NCBI GenBank assembly: GCA_023150805.1
Contig: JAKLKF010000073.1
Span: forward strand, 1-37,800
Source: Myxococcota bacterium
Lineage (GTDB): Bacteria; Myxococcota_A; UBA796; UBA2385
DNA length: 37,800 nucleotides
Reading direction: 5' to 3'
Position numbers and translations under genes: made by a program. Below, piece after piece: positions 17,656 to 25,412 of this stretch (positions are counted from its first letter, which is position 1; each line of letters opens with the position of its first letter). The notes below the pieces were generated by a model. It ran no database searches. It saw only the letters and a list, made by a program, of their open reading frames with translations, and had not been told where the DNA came from.

Positions 17656-18441
17656 TCAGCCCTCCTTCAGGTCGGCGATGGCGTGGCGGAAGACGACCAG
17701 CTCGCCCCCACCCTTCTGCCGCAGGGCGACCTCCCACCGGCTCACCCGGGTGATCTGCCCCGAGAGCACGTCGCCTTCGAGCGTCTGGATCCGCACCTCC
17801 TGGCCGGCGTCCAGCGCGGCGAACAGGCGCTTGTCCGAGCAGGGGTAGCGGTCCTGCGGCCGCTTGATCGGCTCGGCGGCGGCGCGGCCGGCGGCGGCCC
17901 CGACCTTGACCTTGGCGTCGGGGGCGTGCAGCAGCTTCACCTGGAGCTTGTGCAGGCGGGTGGGCCCCTCGGCGCCGTCGACCTCGACCTCGTAGGCGTC
18001 CACCGCGCGGATCCGCGCCTCGATCCGCCGCAGCCCGTGCAGGTGCAGCGTGCGCGGCGCCCCGTCGACCACGGCCCGCGCCAGGCTGTCGTGGTCGCGG
18101 TGCTCGGCCAGGTGGGCCTCCAGGCGCAGGCGGCGGAGCACCGCCTCCAGCTCGAGGGTCCCGCTGGCCACCTGGGTCGCCAGCGCCCGGTCCAGGCCGT
18201 GCCGGTGGACGAGCTGCTCGACCCGGTCGGCGCGCGCCAGCCGCTGGAGCACCTCGTTGAGCGTCACCTGGCCCCGGGCGACCTGCAGGGCCCAGGGCTT
18301 GGGGATGCCGGCGTCGCGCACCAGCTCGTCCACCTTGCGGTCGAACTCCCGCCGGGCAGGGTTGCCCCCGCCGCCGCCGGGCCGACGACCCGGCGGACCC
18401 CGTCGAAGCTTCTCACCCTCGGCACCCGGTCCGCGCTTCAT
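17656..18441 (-). CDS. Putative RNA-binding protein with two helical repeats and two Sm/Hfq-like segments
   Basis: 261 residues from an ATG with a perfect AGGAGG 6 bases upstream (18448-18453). Residues 1-30 are basic and Gly-rich (RRGPPGRRPGGGGG), like a disordered nucleic-acid-binding tail. Two similar helical modules follow: ALQVARGQVTLNEVLQRL (51-68) and ATQVASGTLELEAVLRRL (88-105). Residues about 120-172 (RIEARIRAVDAYEVEVDG, LHKLQVKL) and 203-258 (VRIQTLEGDVLSGQITRV, SRWEVALRQKGGGELVVFRHAIADL) each resemble an Sm fold; the second ends in VVFRHAI where Hfq has V-Y-K-H-A-I. Hfq proteins are usually about 70-110 residues with one such domain. It heads an operon with the RdgC-like gene. RNA binding is inferred from the Hfq resemblance; function unknown. 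Confidence 0.75.
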   Translation of the reverse strand: MKRGPGAEGEKLRRGPPGRRPGGGGGNPARREFDRKVDELVRDAGIPKPWALQVARGQVTLNEVLQRLARADRVEQLVHRHGLDRALATQVASGTLELEAVLRRLRLEAHLAEHRDHDSLARAVVDGAPRTLHLHGLRRIEARIRAVDAYEVEVDGAEGPTRLHKLQVKLLHAPDAKVKVGAAAGRAAAEPIKRPQDRYPCSDKRLFAALDAGQEVRIQTLEGDVLSGQITRVSRWEVALRQKGGGELVVFRHAIADLKEG

Positions 18442-18557
18442 GCGCCGCCTCCTGCGTCCCACCCGAAGGATGCTGCCAGGGGACGGCAGCACGCGCTACC
18501 AGGGAGGGCGCGCCGGGCGAAACCCTCCCCTACCCCGTCCGCCGGCGCCCGTCCGCC

Positions 18558-19613
18558 ATGCCTGCCTGCCCCGTCGGCCGCCCGCTCCTGCTGCTCGCCG
18601 CGCTGGTGGCCCGCGCCGCCGCCGCCGCGCCCGCCGGCCCGGCCGGGACCGCCGCAGACGACCGGCCCCCCGAGGTGGCCGCCCGCGTCGAGCTGGCCGG
18701 CCTGGCCGGCCTGGCCTGCGAGGGGGATCGCTGCCTGGCCCTGGTGGACGGGCGCCTGCGCGCGGTCGATCCGCTCACCCTGGCCCTGGGCGAGGAGCAG
18801 GCGCCCACCTGGGGCCACCACCTGTTCGCCGCGCCGGCGCCCACCCTGCTCGACGGCTGCGAGGCGACCCCCTCCTCCCCCGACGGGACCCCCGAGACCT
18901 GCGCCCGCCCGCTGGCCGACCCCACCCTCGCCCCGGCGCCCGTGCCCACGGACCGGGCCGCCCCGCCCTCGCCCGACCAGGTGGCGCGCGCCTGGAACCA
19001 GGCCCGGGCCTCGGGCGACCGCCTGCCCTTCGCGGCCCGCGTCCCCGCGCCCGACGGCGGCCTGCTGACCACCGTCCGCGAGCCCCAGGGGCACCGCGTG
19101 ATGCGCATCGGCGGGGCCGCCCGCTTCATGGACGCGACCCTGGGCGCGGGGGGCCCCGGCTACCGGCGCGCCCTGGCCCTGCACCCCACCGGGCGGGAGG
19201 CCTACGCCGTGGCCGCGCCCGGCAGCGCCCTGGTCGCCTTCGACCCGCGGGACCTGGGGATCCGCTGGATCCTCCCGCTGCGGCCGGTGGCGCACGGCCT
19301 GTTCGTCGACCCGACGGGCCGCCTGCTGCTGGCGGAGGAGGGGGGGGAGCCCGACCCCGACGCGCTGCTGGACCTGGGGGCCCAGGAGCGCCACCTGCCC
19401 GCGGGCGCGGCCCCCGGCAGCGACCTGGCCCTGGCCCTGGCCGAGCGCCCGGACGCCGCCAGCACCGCCGTGATCGACCTGGCCGCGCCGCGGCTGGTGT
19501 GGCGGGAGGACGGCAGATACCTCTCGCTGCAGGCGCTGCCCGACGGCGCCTGCCTCCTGGCCACCGACCGGGCCCTGGTCCGCCTGGTCCTGCCGCCACC
19601 CTCCTCCCCCTGA
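18558..19613 (+). CDS. Exported protein, probable beta-propeller
   Basis: 351 residues. The N-terminus RPLLLLAALVARAAAAAPA is a signal peptide. The remainder alternates short strands with Gly/Asp/Pro turns (LACEGDRCLALVDGRLRAVD, RALALHPTGREAYAVAAPGS, AHGLFVDPTGRLLLAEEGG, LSLQALPDGACLLATD), as in YVTN/WD-type propellers, with a Pro/Thr/Ala-rich insert near residues 95-140. Only three Cys are found in the first 115 residues plus one near the end. There is no enzyme motif. The ATG at 18558 lacks a clear Shine-Dalgarno. It is divergent from the Sm-like operon across 116 bases, in which I see no clear promoter. Confidence 0.72.
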   Translation: MPACPVGRPLLLLAALVARAAAAAPAGPAGTAADDRPPEVAARVELAGLAGLACEGDRCLALVDGRLRAVDPLTLALGEEQAPTWGHHLFAAPAPTLLDGCEATPSSPDGTPETCARPLADPTLAPAPVPTDRAAPPSPDQVARAWNQARASGDRLPFAARVPAPDGGLLTTVREPQGHRVMRIGGAARFMDATLGAGGPGYRRALALHPTGREAYAVAAPGSALVAFDPRDLGIRWILPLRPVAHGLFVDPTGRLLLAEEGGEPDPDALLDLGAQERHLPAGAAPGSDLALALAERPDAASTAVIDLAAPRLVWREDGRYLSLQALPDGACLLATDRALVRLVLPPPSSP

Positions 19614-19630
19614 GCCCACCCGGAGCCGCC

Positions 19631-20086
19631 ATGCCCACCGTCGGACAGCCCGCCCCTCCCCTCGCCGGCCTCACCCCGCAGGGCGCCTTCGACCTGGCGG
19701 CCCACCGCGGCACGCACGTCGTCGTCTACTTCTACCCCAAGGACCTGACCCCGGGCTGCACGACCGAGTCCTGCGACTTCCGCGACCGGATCGACGCCTT
19801 CACCGCCGCCGGCGCGGTCGTCGTCGGCGTCAGCCGGGACAGCGTCAAGAGCCACGCCCGCTTCGCCGAGAAGCACGCCCTGCCCTTCCCCCTGGTCTCC
19901 GACGAGGACGGCGCCATCACCGAGGCCTGGGGCGTGTGGCGGGAGAAGCAGAACTACGGGAAGACCTACATGGGCATCGTGCGCAGCACCTTCGTCGTTG
20001 CCCCCGACGGCACCGTCGCCGCCGCCTGGGACGGCGTGAAGGTCAAGGGTCACGCCGACGCCGTGCTCCGCGCGATCACCGGCTGA
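19631..20086 (+). CDS. bcp: Thioredoxin-dependent peroxiredoxin, Bcp type
   Basis: 151 residues, the usual length for Bcp/PrxQ. It reduces hydrogen peroxide and organic peroxides using thioredoxin. The peroxidatic Cys is Cys43 in YPKDLTPGCTTESCDF and the probable resolving Cys is Cys48, the Cys-x4-Cys arrangement of atypical two-Cys members. The later GVSRDSVKSHARFAEKHALPF, LVSDEDGAITEAWGV and STFVVAPDG blocks also match. The ATG at 19631 has a CGGAG about 6 bases upstream. It is 17 bases after the previous gene and may share its transcript. Confidence 0.96.
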   Translation: MPTVGQPAPPLAGLTPQGAFDLAAHRGTHVVVYFYPKDLTPGCTTESCDFRDRIDAFTAAGAVVVGVSRDSVKSHARFAEKHALPFPLVSDEDGAITEAWGVWREKQNYGKTYMGIVRSTFVVAPDGTVAAAWDGVKVKGHADAVLRAITG

Positions 20087-20158
20087 GCGGCGCCCGGTCG
20101 CGGGGCCTTCGGGGCCGCCCTGTGGCATCCTCGCCCGCCCCGCCTGGAGGCGCAGCCC

Positions 20159-21247
20159 ATGACGACCGGACCCACCCCCGACCAGCTCCGCGAACAGAAC
20201 CGCCGCGAGCGCGACCGCCTCGCCGACCAGGTCGGCAAGCTGCGCCAGCGGCTGAGCTTCACCGACCCGCTGGAGACCGCCAGCAAGGCGCGGGCCCGCC
20301 TGCCCGAGCTGCGGCAGGCGCTGTCGGAGGCCCGCGGCCGCGGCTACCTGTTCCGCCAGGAGCTGGAGGCCCAGCTCGCCGACGTCGAGGGCCGCGCCGA
20401 CGCGCTGGTCGAGCTGGCGCGCCAGGAGGGCGCCCGCGCCGGGCGCGACCTGCGCGACGACGTCGACCGGCTGGACGAAGAGCAGCGGGGCCTGTCGCGG
20501 CTGGACCTCATCGCCATCGGGCCGCTGATCGACAAGCTGGAGGCCTCGGTCCGCCGCCTGGACGGCGCCTTCGACGAGGCCGACAAGCGCATCGCGGCGA
20601 TCACCGAGCCCCTGCGGACCCGCGCGGCCGAGGCGGGCAAGGTGATCGACGAGGTGGTCTTCACCCTGGACCAGTTCGCCGCCAGCACCGCGAAGCTGCA
20701 GCCCGAGGAGAACCCCGTCGCGGCGGTCCCCGCCACCTGGAAGGACGCGCCGGGCGGCGACGAGGTGCCCGGCCGCCTGCTGCTGTCCGACCACCGGATC
20801 CGCTTCGAGCAGGTCGAGGAGAAGGTCACCAAGCGCAAGCTGCTCTTCTTCGCCGCCGAGAAGGAGGAGGTGCGCCAGGTCGTGCTCGACGAGCCCATCG
20901 GCCACCTGCTGAGCTGCACCGACCAGCAGAGCGGCGTGATCGTCAAGGACCAGCTCCTGGTGATGACCTGGGACCGCAAGGGCAAGGCGCCGCCGAAGAC
21001 CACCATCGAGCTGGAGCGCGGCACCGCCAAGGACTGGGACGAGCTGGTCGAGCGCCTCAAGCGCGGCGACCTGGAGCGCGACATGGTCGCCACGGCGCCG
21101 AAGGCCGACGTCCACGGCGTTCCCGTCCAGTGGCCGGAGAAGTGCACCGAGTGCGGCGCCAACCTCGACGCCCCGGTCAAGGGCCAGACGACGATCGGCT
21201 GCCCCTACTGCGGGGCCACCCACGACGTGATCATGGGCCAGGGCTGA
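20159..21247 (+). CDS. Coiled-coil protein with C-terminal zinc ribbon
   Basis: 362 residues, no signal peptide. Residues 1-185 are almost continuous charged heptad-like helix (QLREQNRRERDRLADQVGKL, LEAQLADVEGRADALVELA, LEASVRRLDGAFDEADKRI), predicted coiled coil. A beta-rich domain follows (about 205-305: GRLLLSDHRIRFEQVEE, LLFFAAEKEEVRQVVL, VIVKDQLLVMTWDRKGK). The pattern is reminiscent of PH/GRAM-like folds, but I cannot confirm this. The end is a four-Cys ribbon, KCTECGANL and GCPYCGATHD. It is probably a cytoplasmic scaffold or nucleic-acid/protein-binding factor; function unknown. It follows bcp after 72 bases and precedes the next gene by 4 bases. Confidence 0.8.
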   Translation: MTTGPTPDQLREQNRRERDRLADQVGKLRQRLSFTDPLETASKARARLPELRQALSEARGRGYLFRQELEAQLADVEGRADALVELARQEGARAGRDLRDDVDRLDEEQRGLSRLDLIAIGPLIDKLEASVRRLDGAFDEADKRIAAITEPLRTRAAEAGKVIDEVVFTLDQFAASTAKLQPEENPVAAVPATWKDAPGGDEVPGRLLLSDHRIRFEQVEEKVTKRKLLFFAAEKEEVRQVVLDEPIGHLLSCTDQQSGVIVKDQLLVMTWDRKGKAPPKTTIELERGTAKDWDELVERLKRGDLERDMVATAPKADVHGVPVQWPEKCTECGANLDAPVKGQTTIGCPYCGATHDVIMGQG

Positions 21248-21251
21248 GCCG

Positions 21252-21950
21252 GTGACCCCCGCCCTGCTCCTGTGGACCCTGTCCGTCCCCGCCCGCGCCG
21301 ACGTGGCGCTGGAGCCCGACCCCGGCACGCGCTTCCTGACCCACGCCCTGCGGATCGAGGGCCTGGACGCCCACCCCGGCTACGTGGTGCTGGCCTACGA
21401 CGCGGGGGCCGAGCTGAGCACCTGGCGCGCCTTCCACGCCGGCGCGCCGGCCAGCCAGGAGCTGGGCTGGGGCGGCGCCAACCGCGGCCCCCGCATGGGG
21501 GCGCCCGGGCTGCACCTGCTGCCGCGGGCGGCCTACGACGCCTGGCTGGCGCAGACGACCGCCACGATCCAGGCCCAGGAGACGGCCTGCGCCGAGCGCG
21601 GCGAGGGCTGCATGCACATCAGCCGCTTCGTGCCCTCGTTCCCGCCGCCGGTGGGCGCCGTGTCCTGCGGGCTGAGCCTGCAGGTGCAGGGCGCTGGCCC
21701 CGAGGACGGCCCCGACCGGGTCGAGGAGGTCCTGCGCCTCGAGGCCGCCAGCGACTCCACCTGCAGCCTGGCCCGGGTCGGGCAGGAGCTGTCGCGGGAG
21801 GGCAAGCCGGTGGCCGCGGGCAGCGGGGCCCGCTGCGACCTGGTCGGCGGCGCCGCCTCGCTCCTGGCTGGCGCGGGCCTGCTGCTCGGCCTGGGCCGGC
21901 GTCGCCGGAGCGGGCCGCCGGGGCGTGCCGACGGGGCCACCGCCGGGTAG
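21252..21950 (+). CDS. Exported protein with C-terminal membrane anchor
   Basis: 232 residues from a GTG start 4 bases after the previous stop. MTPALLLWTLSVPARAD is a signal peptide. The body has paired Cys residues (Cys in QETACAERGEGCMHI, AVSCGLSLQ, DSTCSL and ARCDL) that may form disulphides, consistent with export. The C-terminus has a hydrophobic helix (GGAASLLAGAGLLLGLG) followed by RRRRSG and a short tail, the layout of C-terminal sorting or stop-transfer signals. No enzymatic motif. The next gene starts 10 bases after the stop, so this is part of an operon of exported proteins. Confidence 0.75.
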   Translation: MTPALLLWTLSVPARADVALEPDPGTRFLTHALRIEGLDAHPGYVVLAYDAGAELSTWRAFHAGAPASQELGWGGANRGPRMGAPGLHLLPRAAYDAWLAQTTATIQAQETACAERGEGCMHISRFVPSFPPPVGAVSCGLSLQVQGAGPEDGPDRVEEVLRLEAASDSTCSLARVGQELSREGKPVAAGSGARCDLVGGAASLLAGAGLLLGLGRRRRSGPPGRADGATAG

Positions 21951-21960
21951 AGGCGCGGCC

Positions 21961-22593
21961 GTGTCGCCCCCCCTGCTCCTGCTGGCCAGCTTGCTCCTCG
22001 GCCCGCCCGCCCGCGCGGCGGAGGCCCTGGGCGAGCGCATCGTCCGCCTGGTCGAGGCCTACCCCACCGGCCCGGCCCTGCCCTACACCTGGCAGCCCGG
22101 CGTGGACACCGACGGCACCTCGCGGGACCTGTCCTTCCGTGGCGTGCCGCTGGCGCGCGCCGACGACGATCCCGGCGTCCACTGCTCGGGCCTGACCTTC
22201 GAGGTCTGGTGGACCGCGCTGGAGCAGGCGGGCCCGCCGGACTGGCTGACGCCCCAGGACCTGCTGGCGCTCAAGGATCGCTGGTACGTGCGCGACGGCG
22301 ACGAGCGGGGCCTGGTCGGCGCCCTGGTGGACCTCGGCCTGGGCCTGCCCGTCACCGACTGGCGGGCCCTGCGACCCGGCGACCTGGTGCAGTACTGGCG
22401 CAACAGCGGCCGCGGCCACAGCGCGGTGTTCCTGGGCTACCGCGTGAACGCCGACGGGCGGCCCCGCTCCATGATCGCGTGGTCGGCCCAGGCGAGCAGC
22501 GAGGGGGTCGGGCGCCGCTACGTCTCGGTGGGCGAGGGCGAGTACCAGGCGGACCCCCACCGCTTCTACGCCGTGCGGCCGATCCGGCCCTGA
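21961..22593 (+). CDS. Secreted protein, probable NlpC/P60-like fold
   Basis: 210 residues from a GTG at 21961, which directly gives a signal peptide (SPPLLLLASLLLGPPARA). After a helical start and LPYTWQPGVDTDGTSRDLSF comes GVHCSGLTFEVWW with Cys75, and about 75 residues later LRPGDLVQYWRNSGRGHSAVFLGY with His153. A Cys-Ser-Gly on a helix plus a Gly-His-x-Ala-Val-Phe strand is the arrangement of NlpC/P60 and CHAP cysteine peptidases or amidases, with ALRPGDLVQ as the common pre-His strand. Such enzymes cut peptidoglycan peptides, but the similarity is distant and activity is inferred. A longer start at 21925 lies inside the preceding gene and gives a poorer signal. Confidence 0.72.
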   Translation: MSPPLLLLASLLLGPPARAAEALGERIVRLVEAYPTGPALPYTWQPGVDTDGTSRDLSFRGVPLARADDDPGVHCSGLTFEVWWTALEQAGPPDWLTPQDLLALKDRWYVRDGDERGLVGALVDLGLGLPVTDWRALRPGDLVQYWRNSGRGHSAVFLGYRVNADGRPRSMIAWSAQASSEGVGRRYVSVGEGEYQADPHRFYAVRPIRP

Positions 22594-22598
22594 CGGGT

Positions 22599-23366
22599 CT
22601 ACCCGGCCAGCGCCAGCCCGAAGGCCGCGGCGTTGTTGAGCAGGTGCAGCAGCACCGGCGGCCCCAGGCTGGCCGACCGCAGCCGCAGCAGGCCCAGCGC
22701 CAGCCCGAAGGCGACCAGCGGCGGCACCGCGGCGGGGTCGGAGAGGTGCATCAGGCCGAAGAGCAGCGAGGTGATCCCCACCGCGGCGGCCGGCCCCAGG
22801 CGCCGGGCCAGGGGGGGGAGCAGGAAGCCGCGGAAGACCAGCTCCTCCACCACCGGGGCCAGCAGGACGCCATAGGCGACGGTGGCCATCGCCACCGGGC
22901 TGTCGGGCGCGGCGAGCACCTCTTCGAGGATGCGCTGGGGCGCGACCCGGTGGCCCAGCCCGTCCAGGAGCAGGTTCCAGGCGGCCGACAGGCCGAGGAA
23001 GGCGGGGGCCAGCGCGATCGCGAGCAGCCAGGCGCCGGGGCGGGCCCCGCGCAGGCCCAGGGCGCGCAGGCCGCCACCCCGCCCGGCCCGGACCGCGGCG
23101 AAGAGGGCGGCGCACAGGCCCCCCGCCGCGCTGGCGAGCACCGTCTCGCCCAGGGTGGGGACCGCGCCCTGCAGGTCGCCGGTGCGGACCACGAGCAGGG
23201 CCCCGCCGACGGCGGTGGAGGTCCAGGGCAGCAGGACCAGCGCGAGCAGGGCGTCGCGGAGATCCCAGGGCCCCCGCGCCCGGGCGAGGCGGCGCCCGAC
23301 CACCAGGACCAGCAGGGCGGCCGTGGCGGCCAGCGCGAACAGGCTGGCCAGGGCCTGCCCGGTCAC
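22599..23366 (-). CDS. CPBP-family intramembrane metalloprotease
   Basis: 255 residues with about seven to eight hydrophobic helices. The three family motifs are present: EELVFRG (Glu174, Glu175, Arg179), FGLMH (His207) and HLLNN (His241, Asn244 or 245). CPBP (CaaX protease/bacteriocin-processing) proteins act in the membrane on prenylated or small peptide substrates; in bacteria they are involved in self-immunity or processing, and the target is usually unknown. The GTG at 23366 overlaps the stop of the upstream lipoprotein gene as GTGA, implying translational coupling. An in-frame extension upstream is only a shadow of that gene. Confidence 0.9.
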   Translation of the reverse strand: MTGQALASLFALAATAALLVLVVGRRLARARGPWDLRDALLALVLLPWTSTAVGGALLVVRTGDLQGAVPTLGETVLASAAGGLCAALFAAVRAGRGGGLRALGLRGARPGAWLLAIALAPAFLGLSAAWNLLLDGLGHRVAPQRILEEVLAAPDSPVAMATVAYGVLLAPVVEELVFRGFLLPPLARRLGPAAAVGITSLLFGLMHLSDPAAVPPLVAFGLALGLLRLRSASLGPPVLLHLLNNAAAFGLALAG

Positions 23367-24286
23367 GGCGCGTTCCCCTCGCCCGCCGCGTGCTCCGCCT
23401 CCTCCACGATGTAGACCCGCCCCTCCCCCGGCTGGCGCGCCGCGTAGCCGGGGACCCCCACGACCAGGAGCCCCTCGCCCGCTGCCAGCGTCAGCCGCGT
23501 GGCCTCGGCGGCGCGATCGACGGCCCACACCTCGCCGCCGCCCAGCGGGTGGATGCGCGCGCGCGCCGGCACGATCCACTTGTCGAAGACGCCCCCGGCC
23601 CAGCCCTCGGCCAGGGTGACGCCGAGGTGCTCGCCCGGCAGGCCGTCCACCGCGGTGCCGTCGGCGCAGCGCAGCGCCCCGGGCGCGTCGTCGACCTCGG
23701 GCTCGGCGTCGCCCCAGCAGGCGACGGCGCCCCAGAAGCCGGCGTCGCTGCCGGCCGAGGTGCTGGCGAGCCGGACGCCGTCGAGCAGCACCTCGCAGGC
23801 CCCCTCCGCGTCGCAGGTGGTGCGGAGCTCCTGGCCATCGGGCCCGCAGGCGACGGCCTCGTCGGGGTCGTCGGTGGTCAGCAGGGTGCCGTCGGGGCAG
23901 GCGGCGAAGCGGGCGGCGCGGGGGGCCTCCCGCAGCGGCGCCGCGCCGTCGGCCGAGAGGTGGACCAGCCCCTCGCCCGGCTGCAGCGCCACCAGGGCGC
24001 CGTCCACGAAGGCCAGCCCCAGGCCCAGGCCGACCTCGCCCTGCACCGACCAGCGCAGCCCGCCGTCGGCGCCGTGGACGGAGACGGTGCCGAGGTCCGG
24101 CGCCGCGATCGCGACCCGCACCTGGTCCTCCAGGCGGCCGACCGCCACCGCGGCGCCCAGGCGGCTGCCGGCCTGGCCCTCCACGATGGCCGCGGGCACC
24201 TCGTCGCCGAGCACACGCTCCCCGGGCAGCAGGTCCCCGCAGCCGGCGGCGGCCAGCAGCGGCGCGACCCGCAGCGCGCCCCTCAG
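23363..24286 (-). CDS. Lipoprotein of unknown function (apparent CTG start)
   Basis: About 307 residues. The expected N-terminus MRGALRVAPLLAAAGCG is a lipoprotein signal with Cys at position 16. The rest is beta-rich with propeller-like repeats (AAVAVGRLEDQVRVAIAAPD, GLGLAFVDGALVALQPGEG, FAACPDGTLLTTDD, TLAAGEGLLVVGVPG), several Cys and an acidic Ala/Gly-rich tail. No ATG, GTG or TTG exists between the signal-coding region and distant shadow sequence. The CTG at 24286 overlaps the upstream TGA as CTGA; another CTG at 24274, with GAGGGG about 4-5 bases before it, would give a shorter signal. The gene is coupled on both sides, 4 bases with the coiled-coil gene and 4 bases with the CPBP protease gene. 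Confidence 0.72.
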   Translation of the reverse strand: MRGALRVAPLLAAAGCGDLLPGERVLGDEVPAAIVEGQAGSRLGAAVAVGRLEDQVRVAIAAPDLGTVSVHGADGGLRWSVQGEVGLGLGLAFVDGALVALQPGEGLVHLSADGAAPLREAPRAARFAACPDGTLLTTDDPDEAVACGPDGQELRTTCDAEGACEVLLDGVRLASTSAGSDAGFWGAVACWGDAEPEVDDAPGALRCADGTAVDGLPGEHLGVTLAEGWAGGVFDKWIVPARARIHPLGGGEVWAVDRAAEATRLTLAAGEGLLVVGVPGYAARQPGEGRVYIVEEAEHAAGEGNAP

Positions 24287-25362
24287 TCCAGCACCGCGGC
24301 GAAGGCCCGGGCCAGGGCGTCGAGCAGGGGCCCGATCCCCTCGGCCTGCACGGCGACGACGGGCCCCTCGAAGGTGCGGTAGCGGGCGGCGACGGCCGGG
24401 TCGAGCCCGGGCCCCTCCCACAGGGCGACGACGCGGGCCTGGGCGAGATCCTGGGCGACCCGCTCCTCGTCGCGGAGCTGGTGGCCGGGGACCAGGGTCA
24501 CGACGAGGCGGCGGTCCTCGACCAACGGCTGGAGCAGGCGCAGCTCCTTGGCGCGGCCGCCCACCAGCACGACGCGGGTCAGCCCATTGACCAGGCAACC
24601 GTCGAGGAAGCGGCGCTGGCTGGCGCGCAGGTCCCCGCCGCGGCACAGCTCGCAGCGGGCGGGGGGCACCGAGAGCACGACGCGCCCGGGGGCCTGCGGG
24701 CAGTCCGCGCAGCCGCCGAGCAGCACGACGCGATCGTCCAGCCAGGCGGCCAGGCCGGCCGGGTCGGGGACGGCGAGGTGGCGGACGAGGTCCGCGCCCA
24801 GGCGGGCGTCGGCCAGGGCGCGCAGCAGGGCGTCGGTCTCGGTCGGCCCGCGGATGTCGGCCGCGGCGAGGCGGTCGGCCAGGGGCGCCAGGGGCTCGTG
24901 CCCCGGCTGGCCGGTCGCCAGGGCCAGGGCCTGCTGCAGGCGGCGGTGCTCGCTCCGGGCGGCCTCCAGGGCGGCCTGGCGGTCGGCCAGCGCGACTCGC
25001 AGCTCCTGGGCCTGGCGGGCCAGGTCACCGGCCTGGGCGAGCTGGTCGCGCAGGTCCTGGGCCTCGCCCCGGGCGGCGTCCCGCTCGTCGCGCAGCAGGG
25101 ACAGCTCGGCCTGCCGCGCCTGCTCGGCCTCCTGCTGGCGCTGGGCGCGCGCCAGCTCCTGCTGCACCGGCGACAGGGCCTTTCCAGCCGGCTTTCCGAC
25201 CGGCTTTCCGGCCGGCTTTCCGGCCGGCTTTCCGGTCGGCTTTCCGGCGGGCGACGCTGCCCCCGCAGGCGTGGGCCCCGCGGGCCGGGCCGGCGCCGCC
25301 GGTGCCTTGCCCTGCGGACCCTTCGGCGCGGGCCCGAGCTTGCGGACGCCCATGCTGGCCAT
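24283..25362 (-). CDS. Coiled-coil protein with GKPA repeats, zinc knuckles and DUF2325-like C-terminus
   Basis: 359 residues from the ATG at 25362, cytoplasmic. The N-terminus has MGVRKLGP, a Pro/Ala linker and five to six GKPA-type repeats (about 40-61), then a coiled coil (about 63-150, Gln/Glu/Arg/Ala heptads). Cys pairs CADC (218, 221) and CELC (237, 240) suggest a zinc site. The final 100 residues (TRVVLVGGRAKELRLLQPL, LVVTLVPGHQ, ARVVALWEG, VVAVQAEG) have the alternating strand/helix pattern of DUF2325-like domains. The in-frame codons before 25362 encode GDGDRKATFDDLMAS and look real; an ATC at 25407 lies 5 bases after a perfect AGGAGG and may be the true start. It begins an operon with the lipoprotein and CPBP genes. 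Confidence 0.78.
   Translation of the reverse strand: MASMGVRKLGPAPKGPQGKAPAAPARPAGPTPAGAASPAGKPTGKPAGKPAGKPVGKPAGKALSPVQQELARAQRQQEAEQARQAELSLLRDERDAARGEAQDLRDQLAQAGDLARQAQELRVALADRQAALEAARSEHRRLQQALALATGQPGHEPLAPLADRLAAADIRGPTETDALLRALADARLGADLVRHLAVPDPAGLAAWLDDRVVLLGGCADCPQAPGRVVLSVPPARCELCRGGDLRASQRRFLDGCLVNGLTRVVLVGGRAKELRLLQPLVEDRRLVVTLVPGHQLRDEERVAQDLAQARVVALWEGPGLDPAVAARYRTFEGPVVAVQAEGIGPLLDALARAFAAVLD
25179..25250. repeat. Six tandem 12-base units encoding Gly-Lys-Pro-x
   Basis: The consensus on the plus strand is GCTTTCCGGCCG, with five consecutive units from 25191 (third-position differences at GACCG, GGTCG and GGCGG) and a diverged sixth unit at 25179-25190. Read on the minus strand it encodes Gly-Lys-Pro-(Ala/Val/Thr). 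The unit length is a multiple of three, so copy-number change would lengthen or shorten a basic linker without breaking the frame. Confidence 0.85.
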
Positions 25363-25412
25363 CAGGTCGTCGAAGGTCGCCTTGCGATCGCCGTCACCGG
25401 GGGGGATGGGAG

